Shown piece after piece: positions 8,731 to 16,740 of a stretch of 38,619 nucleotides of DNA (its first letter is position 1; every line of letters starts with the position of its first letter). The translations under genes were made by a program, and so were the position numbers. The notes beneath the pieces were generated by a model. It was not told the DNA's origin. It worked only from the letters and a program-made list of their open reading frames with translations, and ran no database searches. The stretch covers positions 1 to 38,619 of the forward strand of contig PSRM01000300.1 of assembly GCA_003176045.1 (NCBI GenBank), given 5' to 3'. This DNA comes from Verrucomicrobiota bacterium (GTDB lineage Bacteria > Verrucomicrobiota > Verrucomicrobiia > Limisphaerales > UBA8199).

Positions 8731-10011
8731 GTGAAACTGACTGATTTGCGCGGGATTCTGCAATACATCCCGCAATTTCGCGAGAAGACGTTCATCATCG
8801 CGGTGGACGGCGCGGTGGTCACGAGCGAGAGCTTCGGCAATATCCTCACGGATATCGCCGTACTGCGCTCGCTCAATATTCGCGTGGTCCTGGCCCACGG
8901 CGCGTCGGCACAGATCAAAGGGCTGGCAGCCGAACAAGGGGTAACCGCCTCGAACCTGGACGGCGCCGGAGTGACCGATGAAGCCACATTGAAGCTGGCC
9001 TTAACAGCCGCCAATCGCCTTACGCACGAGCTGCTCGAGGGCCTCGCAGCAAACGATCTCCGGGCTGCTTGCACGAACGCCATCATCGCCCATCCGCTCG
9101 GAATTCTGCACGGCGTGGACCACCTCATGACTGGAAAGGTCGAGCGCGTTGACGTGGAGATGTGCCAGAAGCTGCTGGACAATGGGATCATTCCCATTCT
9201 GCCCCCGCTTGGTTTCGATGGTGATGGCAAAACCTACCGCGTCAATTCGGACGCCGTGGCCCTGGCAGCGGCGGAAGCGTTAAAGGCTGTTAAGCTGATG
9301 TTCATCACCACCCACGACGGCATCCAGGTGGGCGAGCGCGTCATTCGCCAAATGCCGATCGCCGACCTCGAGTCCGTGCTGACGTTGCAAAAGAACGAAA
9401 TCAATCCCGAAACCTATTCGAAGGCGGTCTATGCTGCCGCAGCTTGCAAAGCAGGCATCCCGCGCGTGCATGTTATCAACGGCGCCGTCGAAGAGGGCTT
9501 GTTGGCTGAAGTTTTCACTAATGAAGGCGTGGGTACTTTAATTTACGGCAATGAATTTCAACAGGTGCGGCGCGCGATGAAGAAGGACATCCGCGCCATC
9601 CTCAATTTGACCAAATCATCCGTCGCCACCGAAGAGCTGGTCAAACGCACCCGTTCTGGCATCGAGAAGCACCTGGCTGACTATCACATTTTCGAGATTG
9701 ATAAAAACCCGGTTGGTTGCGTCGCCCTCCATGTTTATCCAGAGCAACAAAAAGGTGAGTTGGCCTGCCTCTATGTAAGCCCCGCGCACGAAAACCAGGG
9801 CATCGGCCGAAAGCTCGTTCAGTACGTTGAGAATCGGGCAAAGGAAATGGGGTTGGCCGATTTGTTTGCGCTCTCGACACAAGCGTTCACTTACTTCCAG
9901 TCAAAGGCGGGTTTTGTTGAAGGGACGGCAGAGGATTTGCCCCCGGCGAGGAAGGAGAAATATGAGCAAAGCGGGAGGAATTCGAAGGTGTTGGTGAAGA
10001 AACTCAGATGA
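8731..10011 (+). CDS. argA: Amino-acid N-acetyltransferase (N-acetylglutamate synthase)
   Basis: Transfers acetyl from acetyl-CoA to glutamate, the first step of arginine biosynthesis in the cytoplasm. 426 residues from a GTG start, close to classical ArgA length. The N-terminal ~290 residues are the amino-acid-kinase-like domain (FIIAVDGAVVTS, RVVLAHGASAQIKGL, YRVNSDAVALAAAEAL) that usually carries arginine feedback inhibition. Residues ~295-426 are a GNAT domain with the acetyl-CoA loop in LYVSPAHENQGIGRKL and a terminal FQSKAGFVEG. A long inverted repeat follows the stop, then proA. Confidence 0.93.
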   Translation: MKLTDLRGILQYIPQFREKTFIIAVDGAVVTSESFGNILTDIAVLRSLNIRVVLAHGASAQIKGLAAEQGVTASNLDGAGVTDEATLKLALTAANRLTHELLEGLAANDLRAACTNAIIAHPLGILHGVDHLMTGKVERVDVEMCQKLLDNGIIPILPPLGFDGDGKTYRVNSDAVALAAAEALKAVKLMFITTHDGIQVGERVIRQMPIADLESVLTLQKNEINPETYSKAVYAAAACKAGIPRVHVINGAVEEGLLAEVFTNEGVGTLIYGNEFQQVRRAMKKDIRAILNLTKSSVATEELVKRTRSGIEKHLADYHIFEIDKNPVGCVALHVYPEQQKGELACLYVSPAHENQGIGRKLVQYVENRAKEMGLADLFALSTQAFTYFQSKAGFVEGTAEDLPPARKEKYEQSGRNSKVLVKKLR

Positions 10012-10037
10012 TAGGGCGAACTTTTTCAGGCTTTATG

Positions 10038-10105
10038 ACAAACGAATGGGGACAAACGAATAAGATCCAATTTGTTTCGCCAGTCGTTTGTCCCCATTCG
10101 CTTGT
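10038..10105. repeat. Inverted repeat between argA and proA
   Basis: Arms of 22 bases at 10038-10059 (ACAAACGAATGGGGACAAAC..) and 10084-10105 are complementary with one mismatch, separated by 24 nt. The arm itself contains a direct repeat of ACAAACGAAT. It is the only structure between argA and proA and could act as a terminator-like or mRNA-stabilising stem. Confidence 0.8.
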
Positions 10106-10161
10106 TTCTCTTCCCTCATGACGGGGCTTTCAAGTTTCCGAACTTGAGGTATGCTTCACAA

Positions 10162-11442
10162 ATGACCTTAAACGAGCAGATGACACAATTGGCGAAGCAG
10201 GCCAAGGCCGCTTCACGCCAATTGGCGAAGCTGACGACGGCAGAAAAGAATGATTGCCTGCTCGCTATGGCCAAATCGCTTGAAGAAAGTGGCGCCGCCC
10301 TCAAGGAGGCCAATGCTCTGGATATGGAGGTGGGCGCAAAGATGGGCCTTTCATCCGCGATGCTGGATCGGCTTAAGTTGGATGATAAACGAATCGGTGG
10401 AATGGCCAAGGGGTTGCGCGAAGTGGCGGCGCTACCAGATCCAGTGGGGCGCATTTTGGATGAGCGCACACGACCAAATGGCCTGCGGCTCCAAAAAATC
10501 AGCACAGCCATTGGTGTGGTGGTAATCATTTACGAATCGCGGCCAAACGTGACGGCGGATGCGGCGAGCCTTTGCTTTAAATCCAGCAACGCAACGATAC
10601 TGCGCGGTGGAAAGGAGGCTCTGAACTCCAACCAGAGCATTGCACGAATCATGATCGAAGCCGGGAGAAAATCGCTTTCTGCTTTCCCCGAGCACGCCAT
10701 CCAGGTGGTAGGGACTGCTGAGCGAGAAGCTATTAAAGAACTGCTCTCGCTGACCCAATATGTGGACTTGTGCATGCCGCGTGGAGGGGAAGGACTGATT
10801 CGTGCCGTGGCCGAATGTTCGAAGGTGCCTGTCATAAAGCATTACAAGGGAGTCTGCCACGTCTATGTGGACGCTGCCGCCGATCTAAAAATGGCAGAGG
10901 AAATAGCCATGAACGCAAAAGTGCAGCGGCCCGCCGTTTGCAATGCCATGGAAACTTTGTTGGTGGACAAAGTCATAGCGCCGACGTTCCTGCCGGTCAT
11001 AGCTAAGAAGTTGGCAGAAAAGAAAGTCGAGCTTCGCGCCGACGAAACGAGCCGCGAGCTGCTGGATTCGAAAACCGACGGCCTGAAACTCCGGGCCGCC
11101 ACTGAGCAGGACTATTACACCGAACACAACGATTACATTCTCAATGTGCGCGTCGTGGACGGTGTGCAACAGGCAATTGATCATATCACTCACTACGGTT
11201 CGGCCCATTCAGACAGTATCGTTACCCGCGATGAGCAAACCGCGAAGCGCTTTCTGGCCGAGGTGGACTCGGCGACAGTTTATTGGAACGCCTCCACCCG
11301 CTTCACTGACGGTGGCGAATTCGGCATGGGCGCCGAGATTGGCATCAGCACAGACAAAATCGGAGCCCGGGGGCCGATGGGGCTGGAGGAGTTAACCAGT
11401 TATAAGTGGGTGGGAATTGGGAATGGGCAGGTGCGGACTTGA
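10162..11442 (+). CDS. proA: Glutamate-5-semialdehyde dehydrogenase (gamma-glutamyl phosphate reductase)
   Basis: Reduces glutamyl 5-phosphate to glutamate semialdehyde with NADPH, the second step of proline biosynthesis. ATG 10162 gives 426 residues (MTLNEQMTQLAKQAKAAS...), the usual ProA length; the frame is open upstream, but that part lies in the inverted repeat and is not conserved-looking. Visible motifs are YESRPNVTADAASLC, KSSNATILRGGKEA, the catalytic cysteine in KVQRPAVCNAMETLLV, HYGSAHSDSIVT and the terminal GPMGLEELTSYKWV. A GAGGT sequence lies about 13 nt before the start. No proB is in the window. Confidence 0.95.
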   Translation: MTLNEQMTQLAKQAKAASRQLAKLTTAEKNDCLLAMAKSLEESGAALKEANALDMEVGAKMGLSSAMLDRLKLDDKRIGGMAKGLREVAALPDPVGRILDERTRPNGLRLQKISTAIGVVVIIYESRPNVTADAASLCFKSSNATILRGGKEALNSNQSIARIMIEAGRKSLSAFPEHAIQVVGTAEREAIKELLSLTQYVDLCMPRGGEGLIRAVAECSKVPVIKHYKGVCHVYVDAAADLKMAEEIAMNAKVQRPAVCNAMETLLVDKVIAPTFLPVIAKKLAEKKVELRADETSRELLDSKTDGLKLRAATEQDYYTEHNDYILNVRVVDGVQQAIDHITHYGSAHSDSIVTRDEQTAKRFLAEVDSATVYWNASTRFTDGGEFGMGAEIGISTDKIGARGPMGLEELTSYKWVGIGNGQVRT

Positions 11443-11472
11443 TAATAGGTGACGGCGGTCTATCTTTCACCG

Positions 11473-11691
11473 ATGATCATCATCAAATTTCGAGACGAAG
11501 CGACGCACAGGAAAGCGCTTGGATTCCTCATGAGTCGTTACTCAGGACATTCCTGGGCGAGTGGGGAGGTACTCGTGCCGGAAGAGGCCTTAGTGCCTTT
11601 GGCTCGAGAGGGACTTAGCTTCACGGTTGAGGGACCTGCTACCTATGAGCGCATACGGTCGCTTCGAGATTCTGTTGCCGCTCCAGTATAA
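11473..11691 (+). CDS. Small conserved-looking protein of unknown function
   Basis: 72 residues from ATG 11473 (MIIIKFRDEATHRKALGFLM...); the frame is also open from a GTG at 11449. It has an alpha/beta look with a central VLVPEEALVPLAREGLSFTV segment. Its 3' end overlaps the next gene by 47 bp in another frame, so the two are likely translated together. No domain was recognised. Confidence 0.6.
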   Translation: MIIIKFRDEATHRKALGFLMSRYSGHSWASGEVLVPEEALVPLAREGLSFTVEGPATYERIRSLRDSVAAPV

Positions 11692-11962
11692 CGATGGCCG
11701 CCCGGTGCCGGAGGAACTGCTGGACCAAACCGCCTTTGAAATTCAGAGCCGTTTTGGGGCCGTAACCTGGGAGACTCAGATCATCGAAGGCACTTGGCGC
11801 TATGCAGGAATTGTTTATCGCGACAAACTCAACCGGATATTCGTTGATGCTGAAGATACACCAGAAAACAGGCGCTTCTTCTCCGATTTGAAAACTCGTC
11901 TAAAATCGCGGTTTGAACAACTGGACATCTGGCTGACGGTGCATCCCATCGAATCGCTCTGA
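11645..11962 (+). CDS. Small conserved-looking protein of unknown function, overlapping partner
   Basis: 105 residues from ATG 11645 (MSAYGRFEILLPLQYNDGRP...), preceded by a GAGGGA sequence about 10 nt upstream. It contains EIQSRFGAVTWETQIIEGTW and FFSDLKTRLKSRFEQLDIWL and ends HPIESL. It is acidic and probably cytoplasmic. It overlaps the preceding small gene by 47 bp and is followed 15 bp later by the putative ATP-grasp gene, so three genes are probably one transcript. A small coupled pair could be a toxin-antitoxin module, but no motif supports that. Confidence 0.62.
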   Translation: MSAYGRFEILLPLQYNDGRPVPEELLDQTAFEIQSRFGAVTWETQIIEGTWRYAGIVYRDKLNRIFVDAEDTPENRRFFSDLKTRLKSRFEQLDIWLTVHPIESL

Positions 11963-11977
11963 ACCGCCGCAGGCACG

Positions 11978-13372
11978 ATGAATACTTCGGTCCTGGATCA
12001 GCCCAAAGCCCGTGTTAGCGAGCGTGAGCTAGCTCACGCCGTGCGGCAGGCCATGCCTTCCGGCGGCCTATTCGCAGGCCACGACTGGCGCGTCTCCCCT
12101 GCCCCGTTCCAACTTAGCCCATCGCTGGGCTCTGAACTGGAGTCACTCGGACGCGTCCTCCTGCAATTCTATCGCGCGGTAAATCTGCTCTATCGAAAAA
12201 GTCTTGAAGGCAAGCAGCCCGAGTGGGTCGCGCGTTGGCTGGACCAGGGTAAGCCCGCGGAGTTGCTGGCGCTGGCCCGCTCGCCGACGTTCAAAAATGA
12301 AATGCCTCGCGTCATTCGGCCAGACCTGCTCATCACCGAACATGGCTTCAGCGTCACGGAGTTGGACTCTGTTCCGGGCGGCATTGGATTAACAGCCTGG
12401 CTCGGCCAGACCTACTCGCAACTGGGCTATGAGGTCGTGGGTGAGGCCGAGGGCATGCTTAAAGGGTTTTCCAGTATCTTCGGCGATGCCTCTTCGGTCC
12501 ACATCGTAATCTCGGAGGAGGCCGCTACCTACCGGCCGGAGATGGTCTGGGTTGCGAACCGATTGAGTGAAGCCGAGACGCAGTCGGCCAGGGATGGAGC
12601 GCAGCATCGCTTTCGCGTGCGGGACGCTTCCTTCACGGGTTTTGCTGACGGCGACGCAGTTTATCGCTTTTTCGAGCTGTTTGATGTCGCTAACGTGCCG
12701 AACGCTGCAAACATCTTCGAGCCTGCCGCTGCCAAACGCATCCGCCTGACGCCTGCCCCTAAACCCGTCTTTGAGGAGAAGATGCTGTTCGCTCTGCTCT
12801 GGAATCGCAACTTGCACGAGTTCTGGCGCCGGGAGTTGGGCGAAAACTTCTTCAAACGATTATTGGCCCTCGTGCCCTACACCTGGATCGTGGACCCTTC
12901 GCCCTTGCCCCCGCAAGCGTCCATCCCGCACCTCGACCTCACCGACTGGCGCCAACTCGCTGCTCTGTCTCAAAAGGAGCGTGACTTGATTCTCAAGGTC
13001 TCAGGATTTTCCCCGCACGCCTGGGGGTCGCGCGGTGTTTATTTGGGCAGCGACCTGCCACATGCGGACTGGGCTGCGGCAGTCGAAAAAGCTATCACCA
13101 GTTTTGGCCACACGCCTTATGTCCTCCAACGTTATCACAAGCCCGGGTTGGTACATGCTCAGTGGTTCGATTTCGAGCGTGACCAGCTCGTGCCTATGGA
13201 AGGCCGCGTCCGCCTCTGTCCGTATTATTTTGTCAGCGGAGACGGAGATGCCGCCCGCGCCAACCTTGGAGGGGTGCTGGCCACTATTTGTCCAGCGGAC
13301 AAAAAGATCATCCACGGCATGACCGAGGCCATCTTTGCGCCCTGCGCGGTAGCGAAATCGGCGGAGAGTTAA
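11978..13372 (+). CDS. Conserved protein, possibly ATP-grasp-like
   Basis: 464 residues from ATG 11978, cytoplasmic with no signal peptide. Segments such as RPDLLITEHGFSVTELDSVP, ILKVSGFSPHAWGSRGVYLG and LVPMEGRVRLCPYYFVSGDG resemble, weakly, circularly permuted ATP-grasp or glutathionylspermidine-synthase-like proteins, where a lysine strand and a glycine-rich loop bind ATP. That assignment is tentative. It starts 15 bp after the small gene pair and is probably co-transcribed. The C-terminal tail (CAVAKSAES) is short and unstructured. Confidence 0.7.
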   Translation: MNTSVLDQPKARVSERELAHAVRQAMPSGGLFAGHDWRVSPAPFQLSPSLGSELESLGRVLLQFYRAVNLLYRKSLEGKQPEWVARWLDQGKPAELLALARSPTFKNEMPRVIRPDLLITEHGFSVTELDSVPGGIGLTAWLGQTYSQLGYEVVGEAEGMLKGFSSIFGDASSVHIVISEEAATYRPEMVWVANRLSEAETQSARDGAQHRFRVRDASFTGFADGDAVYRFFELFDVANVPNAANIFEPAAAKRIRLTPAPKPVFEEKMLFALLWNRNLHEFWRRELGENFFKRLLALVPYTWIVDPSPLPPQASIPHLDLTDWRQLAALSQKERDLILKVSGFSPHAWGSRGVYLGSDLPHADWAAAVEKAITSFGHTPYVLQRYHKPGLVHAQWFDFERDQLVPMEGRVRLCPYYFVSGDGDAARANLGGVLATICPADKKIIHGMTEAIFAPCAVAKSAES

Positions 13373-13744
13373 ATTGGTTAAATGGGTTAAATGGGGGTTG
13401 AGTTGGCTACGGAGCGCCAAAGTCTCCGGACTGGCCAGTGACGCAGTCCAACCAATGTAGGGCAGGCTTTCGAGCCTGCCGGTTCAGGGGGCTTTTCAGC
13501 CCCCTGAACCATCGCCTTGGAGATTCGCGGCGCTGGAAAGCGCCGCAACCGGCAGGCTGGAAAGCCTGCCCTACGCTCCATGCTCCACGCTCTCGACGCT
13601 CCGCACGCCATTGACCCGCACGATTATGCGGGGGATTTATGCGCGAAAATAAGGTAGATTACCCCAGTCACTCACGTGTCTAAACAGCTAACGAAAGCAT
13701 TCTCTTATCTAGTGCAAAATTGCACTACTCAGCGATATCGGGAA
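13373..13744. other. Gene-free, repeat-rich stretch
   Basis: No convincing gene is seen. It contains a GGTTAAAT-type direct repeat (13375-13395), a CGGAGCGCCAAAG unit near 13409, the four-hairpin element at 13457-13574, an AT-richer segment, and a small perfect hairpin (AGTGCAA/TTGCACT, 13711-13726). It precedes the GH13 gene and presumably includes its promoter, which could not be pinpointed. Confidence 0.6.
13457..13574. repeat. Four consecutive perfect hairpins nested in an outer palindrome
   Basis: Read in order: GGCAGGC/GCCTGCC (13461-13480), GGTTCAGGGGGC/GCCCCCTGAACC (13481-13510), GCGGCGCT/AGCGCCGC (13527-13546) and GGCAGGCT/AGCCTGCC (13551-13570). The outermost GTAGGGCAGGC (13457) also pairs with GCCTGCCCTAC (ending 13574), so it can fold either as four stems or as a multi-branched structure. 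Several loops have GGAA or TTTTCA character. Confidence 0.85.
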
Positions 13745-13802
13745 CGCCGCGTGAGGGCACGCGACCTACAAGACCCTGTAGGCCGCGTGCCCTCACGCGG
13801 CG
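13745..13802. repeat. 25-bp-arm palindrome covering the 5' end of the GH13 gene
   Basis: Arms at 13745-13769 (starting CGCCGCGTGAGGGCACGCG) and 13778-13802 are complementary with one mismatch around the loop AAGACCCT. The element lies inside the longest open frame of the GH13 gene, where it would encode an arginine-rich, non-conserved-looking stretch (RERRVRARDLQDPVGRVPSR). It also contains the GTG at 13787. Confidence 0.85.
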
Positions 13803-15871
13803 CTATCGCTAACTTTCGCAAGCAAGCACCGGCGGCCCTCTTTTGCGCCGCGCTGCTGGCTCCGGCCCCTTCGCAGGGCCAATCCTCCCGCGCAGGCTGG
13901 GGCTCGACACCCTATCACGATGCGAGCGGAACAGGCGTAACGTTCCGTGTCTGGGCGCCGAACGCAACGGCCGTCCACGTTCCCGGCGATTTCAACAGCT
14001 ACTCCACAACCGCTTTTGCCCTCGGAAAAGAGCTTACCAATGGCGTTTTTGACGGGGTCTGGTCCGCCGATATGCCTGGCTCGTGGGTCAACCATCAATA
14101 CAAATATTTTATCAACTCCTTCGGCACGAATGGTTTGTGGAAACATGATCCACGCGCGCGCAAGGTAGTCACTTCCGGCTCGGGCGATAACGACGTCATC
14201 TATGATCCCACGGCCTTCAATTGGGCCGGAGATAACTTTCCTGCGCCGGCGTTGGAGGACCTGGTGATTTATGAGATGCACATCGGCAGCTTCAACGTGA
14301 TCTTTTCCGGCTTTCCCTCTTCGTTCGTCTATGCGACGAACAAGCTCGACTATTTGGCCGGCCTTGGCGTAAACGCCATCGAGGTCATGCCCATCGCCGA
14401 ATTTCCTGGTAAATATGGCTGGGGTTACAATCCTGCCGATCCCTTCGCAGCCGATAATTACGCCTATGGTGGCCCTGACGGATTCAAAACTTTGGTGAAA
14501 GCTTGTCACGCTCACGGAATCGCCGTGTTGCTCGACGTCGTCCATAACCATTGGGGTCCGGGCGACCTGGATTTGTCGGATTTTGACGGCTGGGATGGCG
14601 GCGCAAACGGAGGCGGCATCTATTTCTACCAGGACACGAACCACTGTTGCACACCGTGGGGCCCCCGCCCGAATTATAGCCGCCAACCGGTGCGCGATTA
14701 CATCCAGGACAACTTCACCATGTGGCTCAATGAATATCACGTGGATGGGTTCCGATGGGATACTCCCGGCGCTATGATGAACTCGGATACAACTTATATC
14801 CCCGAGGCCACAACGCTCATCTCCAACATCACTTGGCTAATCCATAGCAACTATCCGGGAAAAATAGATATTTCGGAAGACGTGATGGGCAACGGGTTCG
14901 ATTCGACCTGGGACACGGTCTATCCGTACGCGGTCCAGCCCGTGCTTACCAACAGCCTGGACGCCAACCGCGACATGACCGTCATCGCGAACGCGCTAAC
15001 AACGAATCAGCGATTCGGCGGTTCGGCCAGCCTGAATCGAGTCGCCTTTCTAGAATCGCACGATGTCGTAGGCCACGGCCCGCGCACACCAACCGCAATA
15101 GATCCCGTGAAACCGGACAGTTACCGCGCACGAAAGCTCTCCACTTTGGGCGCCGTTGTCGCATTGACTGGCATGGGTGTGCCGATGCTTTTCCAAGGCG
15201 AGGAGATGCTCGAAACCAATGAGTTCAACGCCAACGTGCCCATGGACTGGACCAAGACGAATGCCTATAGCGGCGTGGTGCAATTCTATCGCGATTTAAT
15301 ACATCAACGCCGCAATTATTACGGTGACTCCCTCGGCCTCAAAGGCGATCAATGCGCTATCCTTCAGGTGGATAATTCAAACAAGCTGCTGACTTGGCGA
15401 AGATGGAAAACCGGCACGAGCGGCCAAGACGTTGTAATCGTAGCGAACTTCAGTGGCAGCGGCCGGACAAACTACACGGTCCCATTTCCGTCGGCAGGAA
15501 CATGGTACGTCCATCTCAACAGCGATTCGATATATTACGGATCCGATTACGGCAATATCGGCGTATCAAGTGTGACCGCCACCGGTTTCAATCCCACCGC
15601 TCCGGTCACCATCGGTCCCTACAGCGCCGAGATTTTTTCGCAGGTTAGCTTTCCTCCTCAACTGACCATCGCCCGAACCAACACCACAGTCACAGTTTCC
15701 TGGCCGATTCCTTATGCCGCCTGGATGCTGGATTCCACCGCCTCCTTCACTGGCAGCTCCAACACCTGGACCCAGGTCGCGCCGTCCCAGTACCACACCA
15801 ACGCAAGCACGGTTTCTCTCACCGTGAGTCCAGCGAGCGCCAGCGCGTTCTATCGGTTAAGGAGGCCGTGA
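13787..15871 (+). CDS. Secreted GH13 alpha-amylase/branching-enzyme-like glucan-active enzyme
   Basis: GTG 13787, which lies inside a palindromic repeat, gives a clean signal peptide (RKQAPAALFCAALLAPAPSQG) and 694 residues. The frame is open back to a GTG at 13676. An N-terminal CBM48-like beta-sandwich (FRVWAPNATAVHVPGDFNSY ... YKYFINS) is followed by a GH13 barrel with region I DVVHNHWG, region II DGFRWDTPG (nucleophile Asp), region III ISEDVM (acid/base Glu) and region IV ESHDVVG (transition-state Asp). GVPMLFQGEEM and the terminal beta domain are also present. It likely acts on alpha-1,4/1,6-glucans outside the cytoplasm; hydrolase versus branching activity cannot be decided. The last ~70 residues (TVSWPIPYAAWMLDS ... 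AFYRLRRP) are the C-terminal module shared by several exported proteins here. Confidence 0.88.
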   Translation: MPSRGAIANFRKQAPAALFCAALLAPAPSQGQSSRAGWGSTPYHDASGTGVTFRVWAPNATAVHVPGDFNSYSTTAFALGKELTNGVFDGVWSADMPGSWVNHQYKYFINSFGTNGLWKHDPRARKVVTSGSGDNDVIYDPTAFNWAGDNFPAPALEDLVIYEMHIGSFNVIFSGFPSSFVYATNKLDYLAGLGVNAIEVMPIAEFPGKYGWGYNPADPFAADNYAYGGPDGFKTLVKACHAHGIAVLLDVVHNHWGPGDLDLSDFDGWDGGANGGGIYFYQDTNHCCTPWGPRPNYSRQPVRDYIQDNFTMWLNEYHVDGFRWDTPGAMMNSDTTYIPEATTLISNITWLIHSNYPGKIDISEDVMGNGFDSTWDTVYPYAVQPVLTNSLDANRDMTVIANALTTNQRFGGSASLNRVAFLESHDVVGHGPRTPTAIDPVKPDSYRARKLSTLGAVVALTGMGVPMLFQGEEMLETNEFNANVPMDWTKTNAYSGVVQFYRDLIHQRRNYYGDSLGLKGDQCAILQVDNSNKLLTWRRWKTGTSGQDVVIVANFSGSGRTNYTVPFPSAGTWYVHLNSDSIYYGSDYGNIGVSSVTATGFNPTAPVTIGPYSAEIFSQVSFPPQLTIARTNTTVTVSWPIPYAAWMLDSTASFTGSSNTWTQVAPSQYHTNASTVSLTVSPASASAFYRLRRP

Positions 15872-15908
15872 GGACCTTGTAGTGGAAGACGAAGGAGTCC
15901 TTCCCCGA

Positions 15909-15997
15909 CGGAGCGCCGAAGGCCGGGGCGGCCCGCCCTCCATTTCGGCGCGTTGCAAACGGGCACCGGCTCGCGCCGAAAGGGAGTTCGGCGCTCC
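15909..15997. repeat. Palindromic repeat, GGAGCGCCGAA family, copy 2
   Basis: CGGAGCGCCGAA (15909-15920) and CATTTCGGCGCG (15941-15952) pair with the 3' arm at 15972-15997 ending TTCGGCGCTCC. It shares TTGTAG..GAAGGAGTCC lead-in sequence with copy 1 at 4463. It lies between the convergent GH13 and CvpA-like genes and could serve as a bidirectional terminator. Confidence 0.8.
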
Positions 15998-16012
15998 TGC
16001 CCTTCGCTACCC

Positions 16013-16624
16013 CTACTGCAGCGTAAATTCCTTTTGGTGAAATTCTTTCTTCTCGGGCCTGGTGGGCTCGATGAGCAAGAAACTAAGATACTGGCTGATC
16101 CAAGGTCCTGAGAGGGATCTCTCGAACACTGCGGCCTGCGCGGTGTGGAGCGTAGGGAAAAACTCGCTGCCATAGACATCTTTTTGATAGCTCGTCATCG
16201 CGCTGACTTCCGTGCGGGAAAATGACCGAGCGTTAAGCAGGGCTAGCAGGGTAACCAGGACACAGGCGTAGCGCAGCGAGCCCGACGCCATGCCCAAATA
16301 GTACTCACTCTGTCCAAAAACGTCGCTGCCGATGAGCTTTCCGCCAAGGCCGCGCTTGAAAAGGCTGAAAATCGAGAGAATCAGCAGGCCGGTGACGACA
16401 TAGACGCCGATATAGGAGAAAAGCAGGCTGAAATGCGTCAGCTCGGAAAACCATTTGCCCGCCGGCTGATAGACTACGCTGCAGCCCACGACGACCGCCA
16501 GCCACTTAAGAAGCGGCAACAGCTCTTCTGACATTCCGTGTTTGCGCCCGCGTAACAGCCCAAAGAGCAGAAAGGCTACGAGCACAAAATCAAACACATT
16601 CACCGGCAATTTGGCCAGATCCAT
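16013..16624 (-). CDS. CvpA-family inner-membrane protein
   Basis: 203 residues from ATG 16624. Four hydrophobic segments are visible: VFDFVLVAFLLFGLLRGRKHG, LLKWLAVVVGCSVVYQPA, FSYIGVYVVTGLLILSIFSLF and YACVLVTLLALLNA. The opening 'DFVLVAFLLFGLLRGRKHGMSEEL' style, with a charged RGxKxG turn after the first helix, is characteristic of CvpA/colicin-V-production proteins, whose exact role is unresolved. The C-terminal ~60 residues are soluble and charged. It is convergent with the GH13 gene. Confidence 0.8.
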   Translation of the reverse strand: MDLAKLPVNVFDFVLVAFLLFGLLRGRKHGMSEELLPLLKWLAVVVGCSVVYQPAGKWFSELTHFSLLFSYIGVYVVTGLLILSIFSLFKRGLGGKLIGSDVFGQSEYYLGMASGSLRYACVLVTLLALLNARSFSRTEVSAMTSYQKDVYGSEFFPTLHTAQAAVFERSLSGPWISQYLSFLLIEPTRPEKKEFHQKEFTLQ

Positions 16625-16740
16625 GCCACGAGAATAGCCGCTTTTGTGCCAAATCGGGCGGCTTTAAGCCTGATCATATTAACGCAGAGACGCGAAGAAG
16701 CAAAGGCGCAAAGGCTGACAGAAAATTAAGGACAGAAAAA
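16625..16740. repeat. Dispersed AACGCAGAGACGCGAAG-type repeat
   Basis: The gap between two minus-strand genes contains, near 16680-16712, the purine-rich tandem-like string AACGCAGAGACGCGAAG followed by AAGCAAAGGCGCAAAGG. This type of short-period GCAAAGRC repeat is familiar from intergenic regions of several environmental phyla. No gene is seen. Confidence 0.5.
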
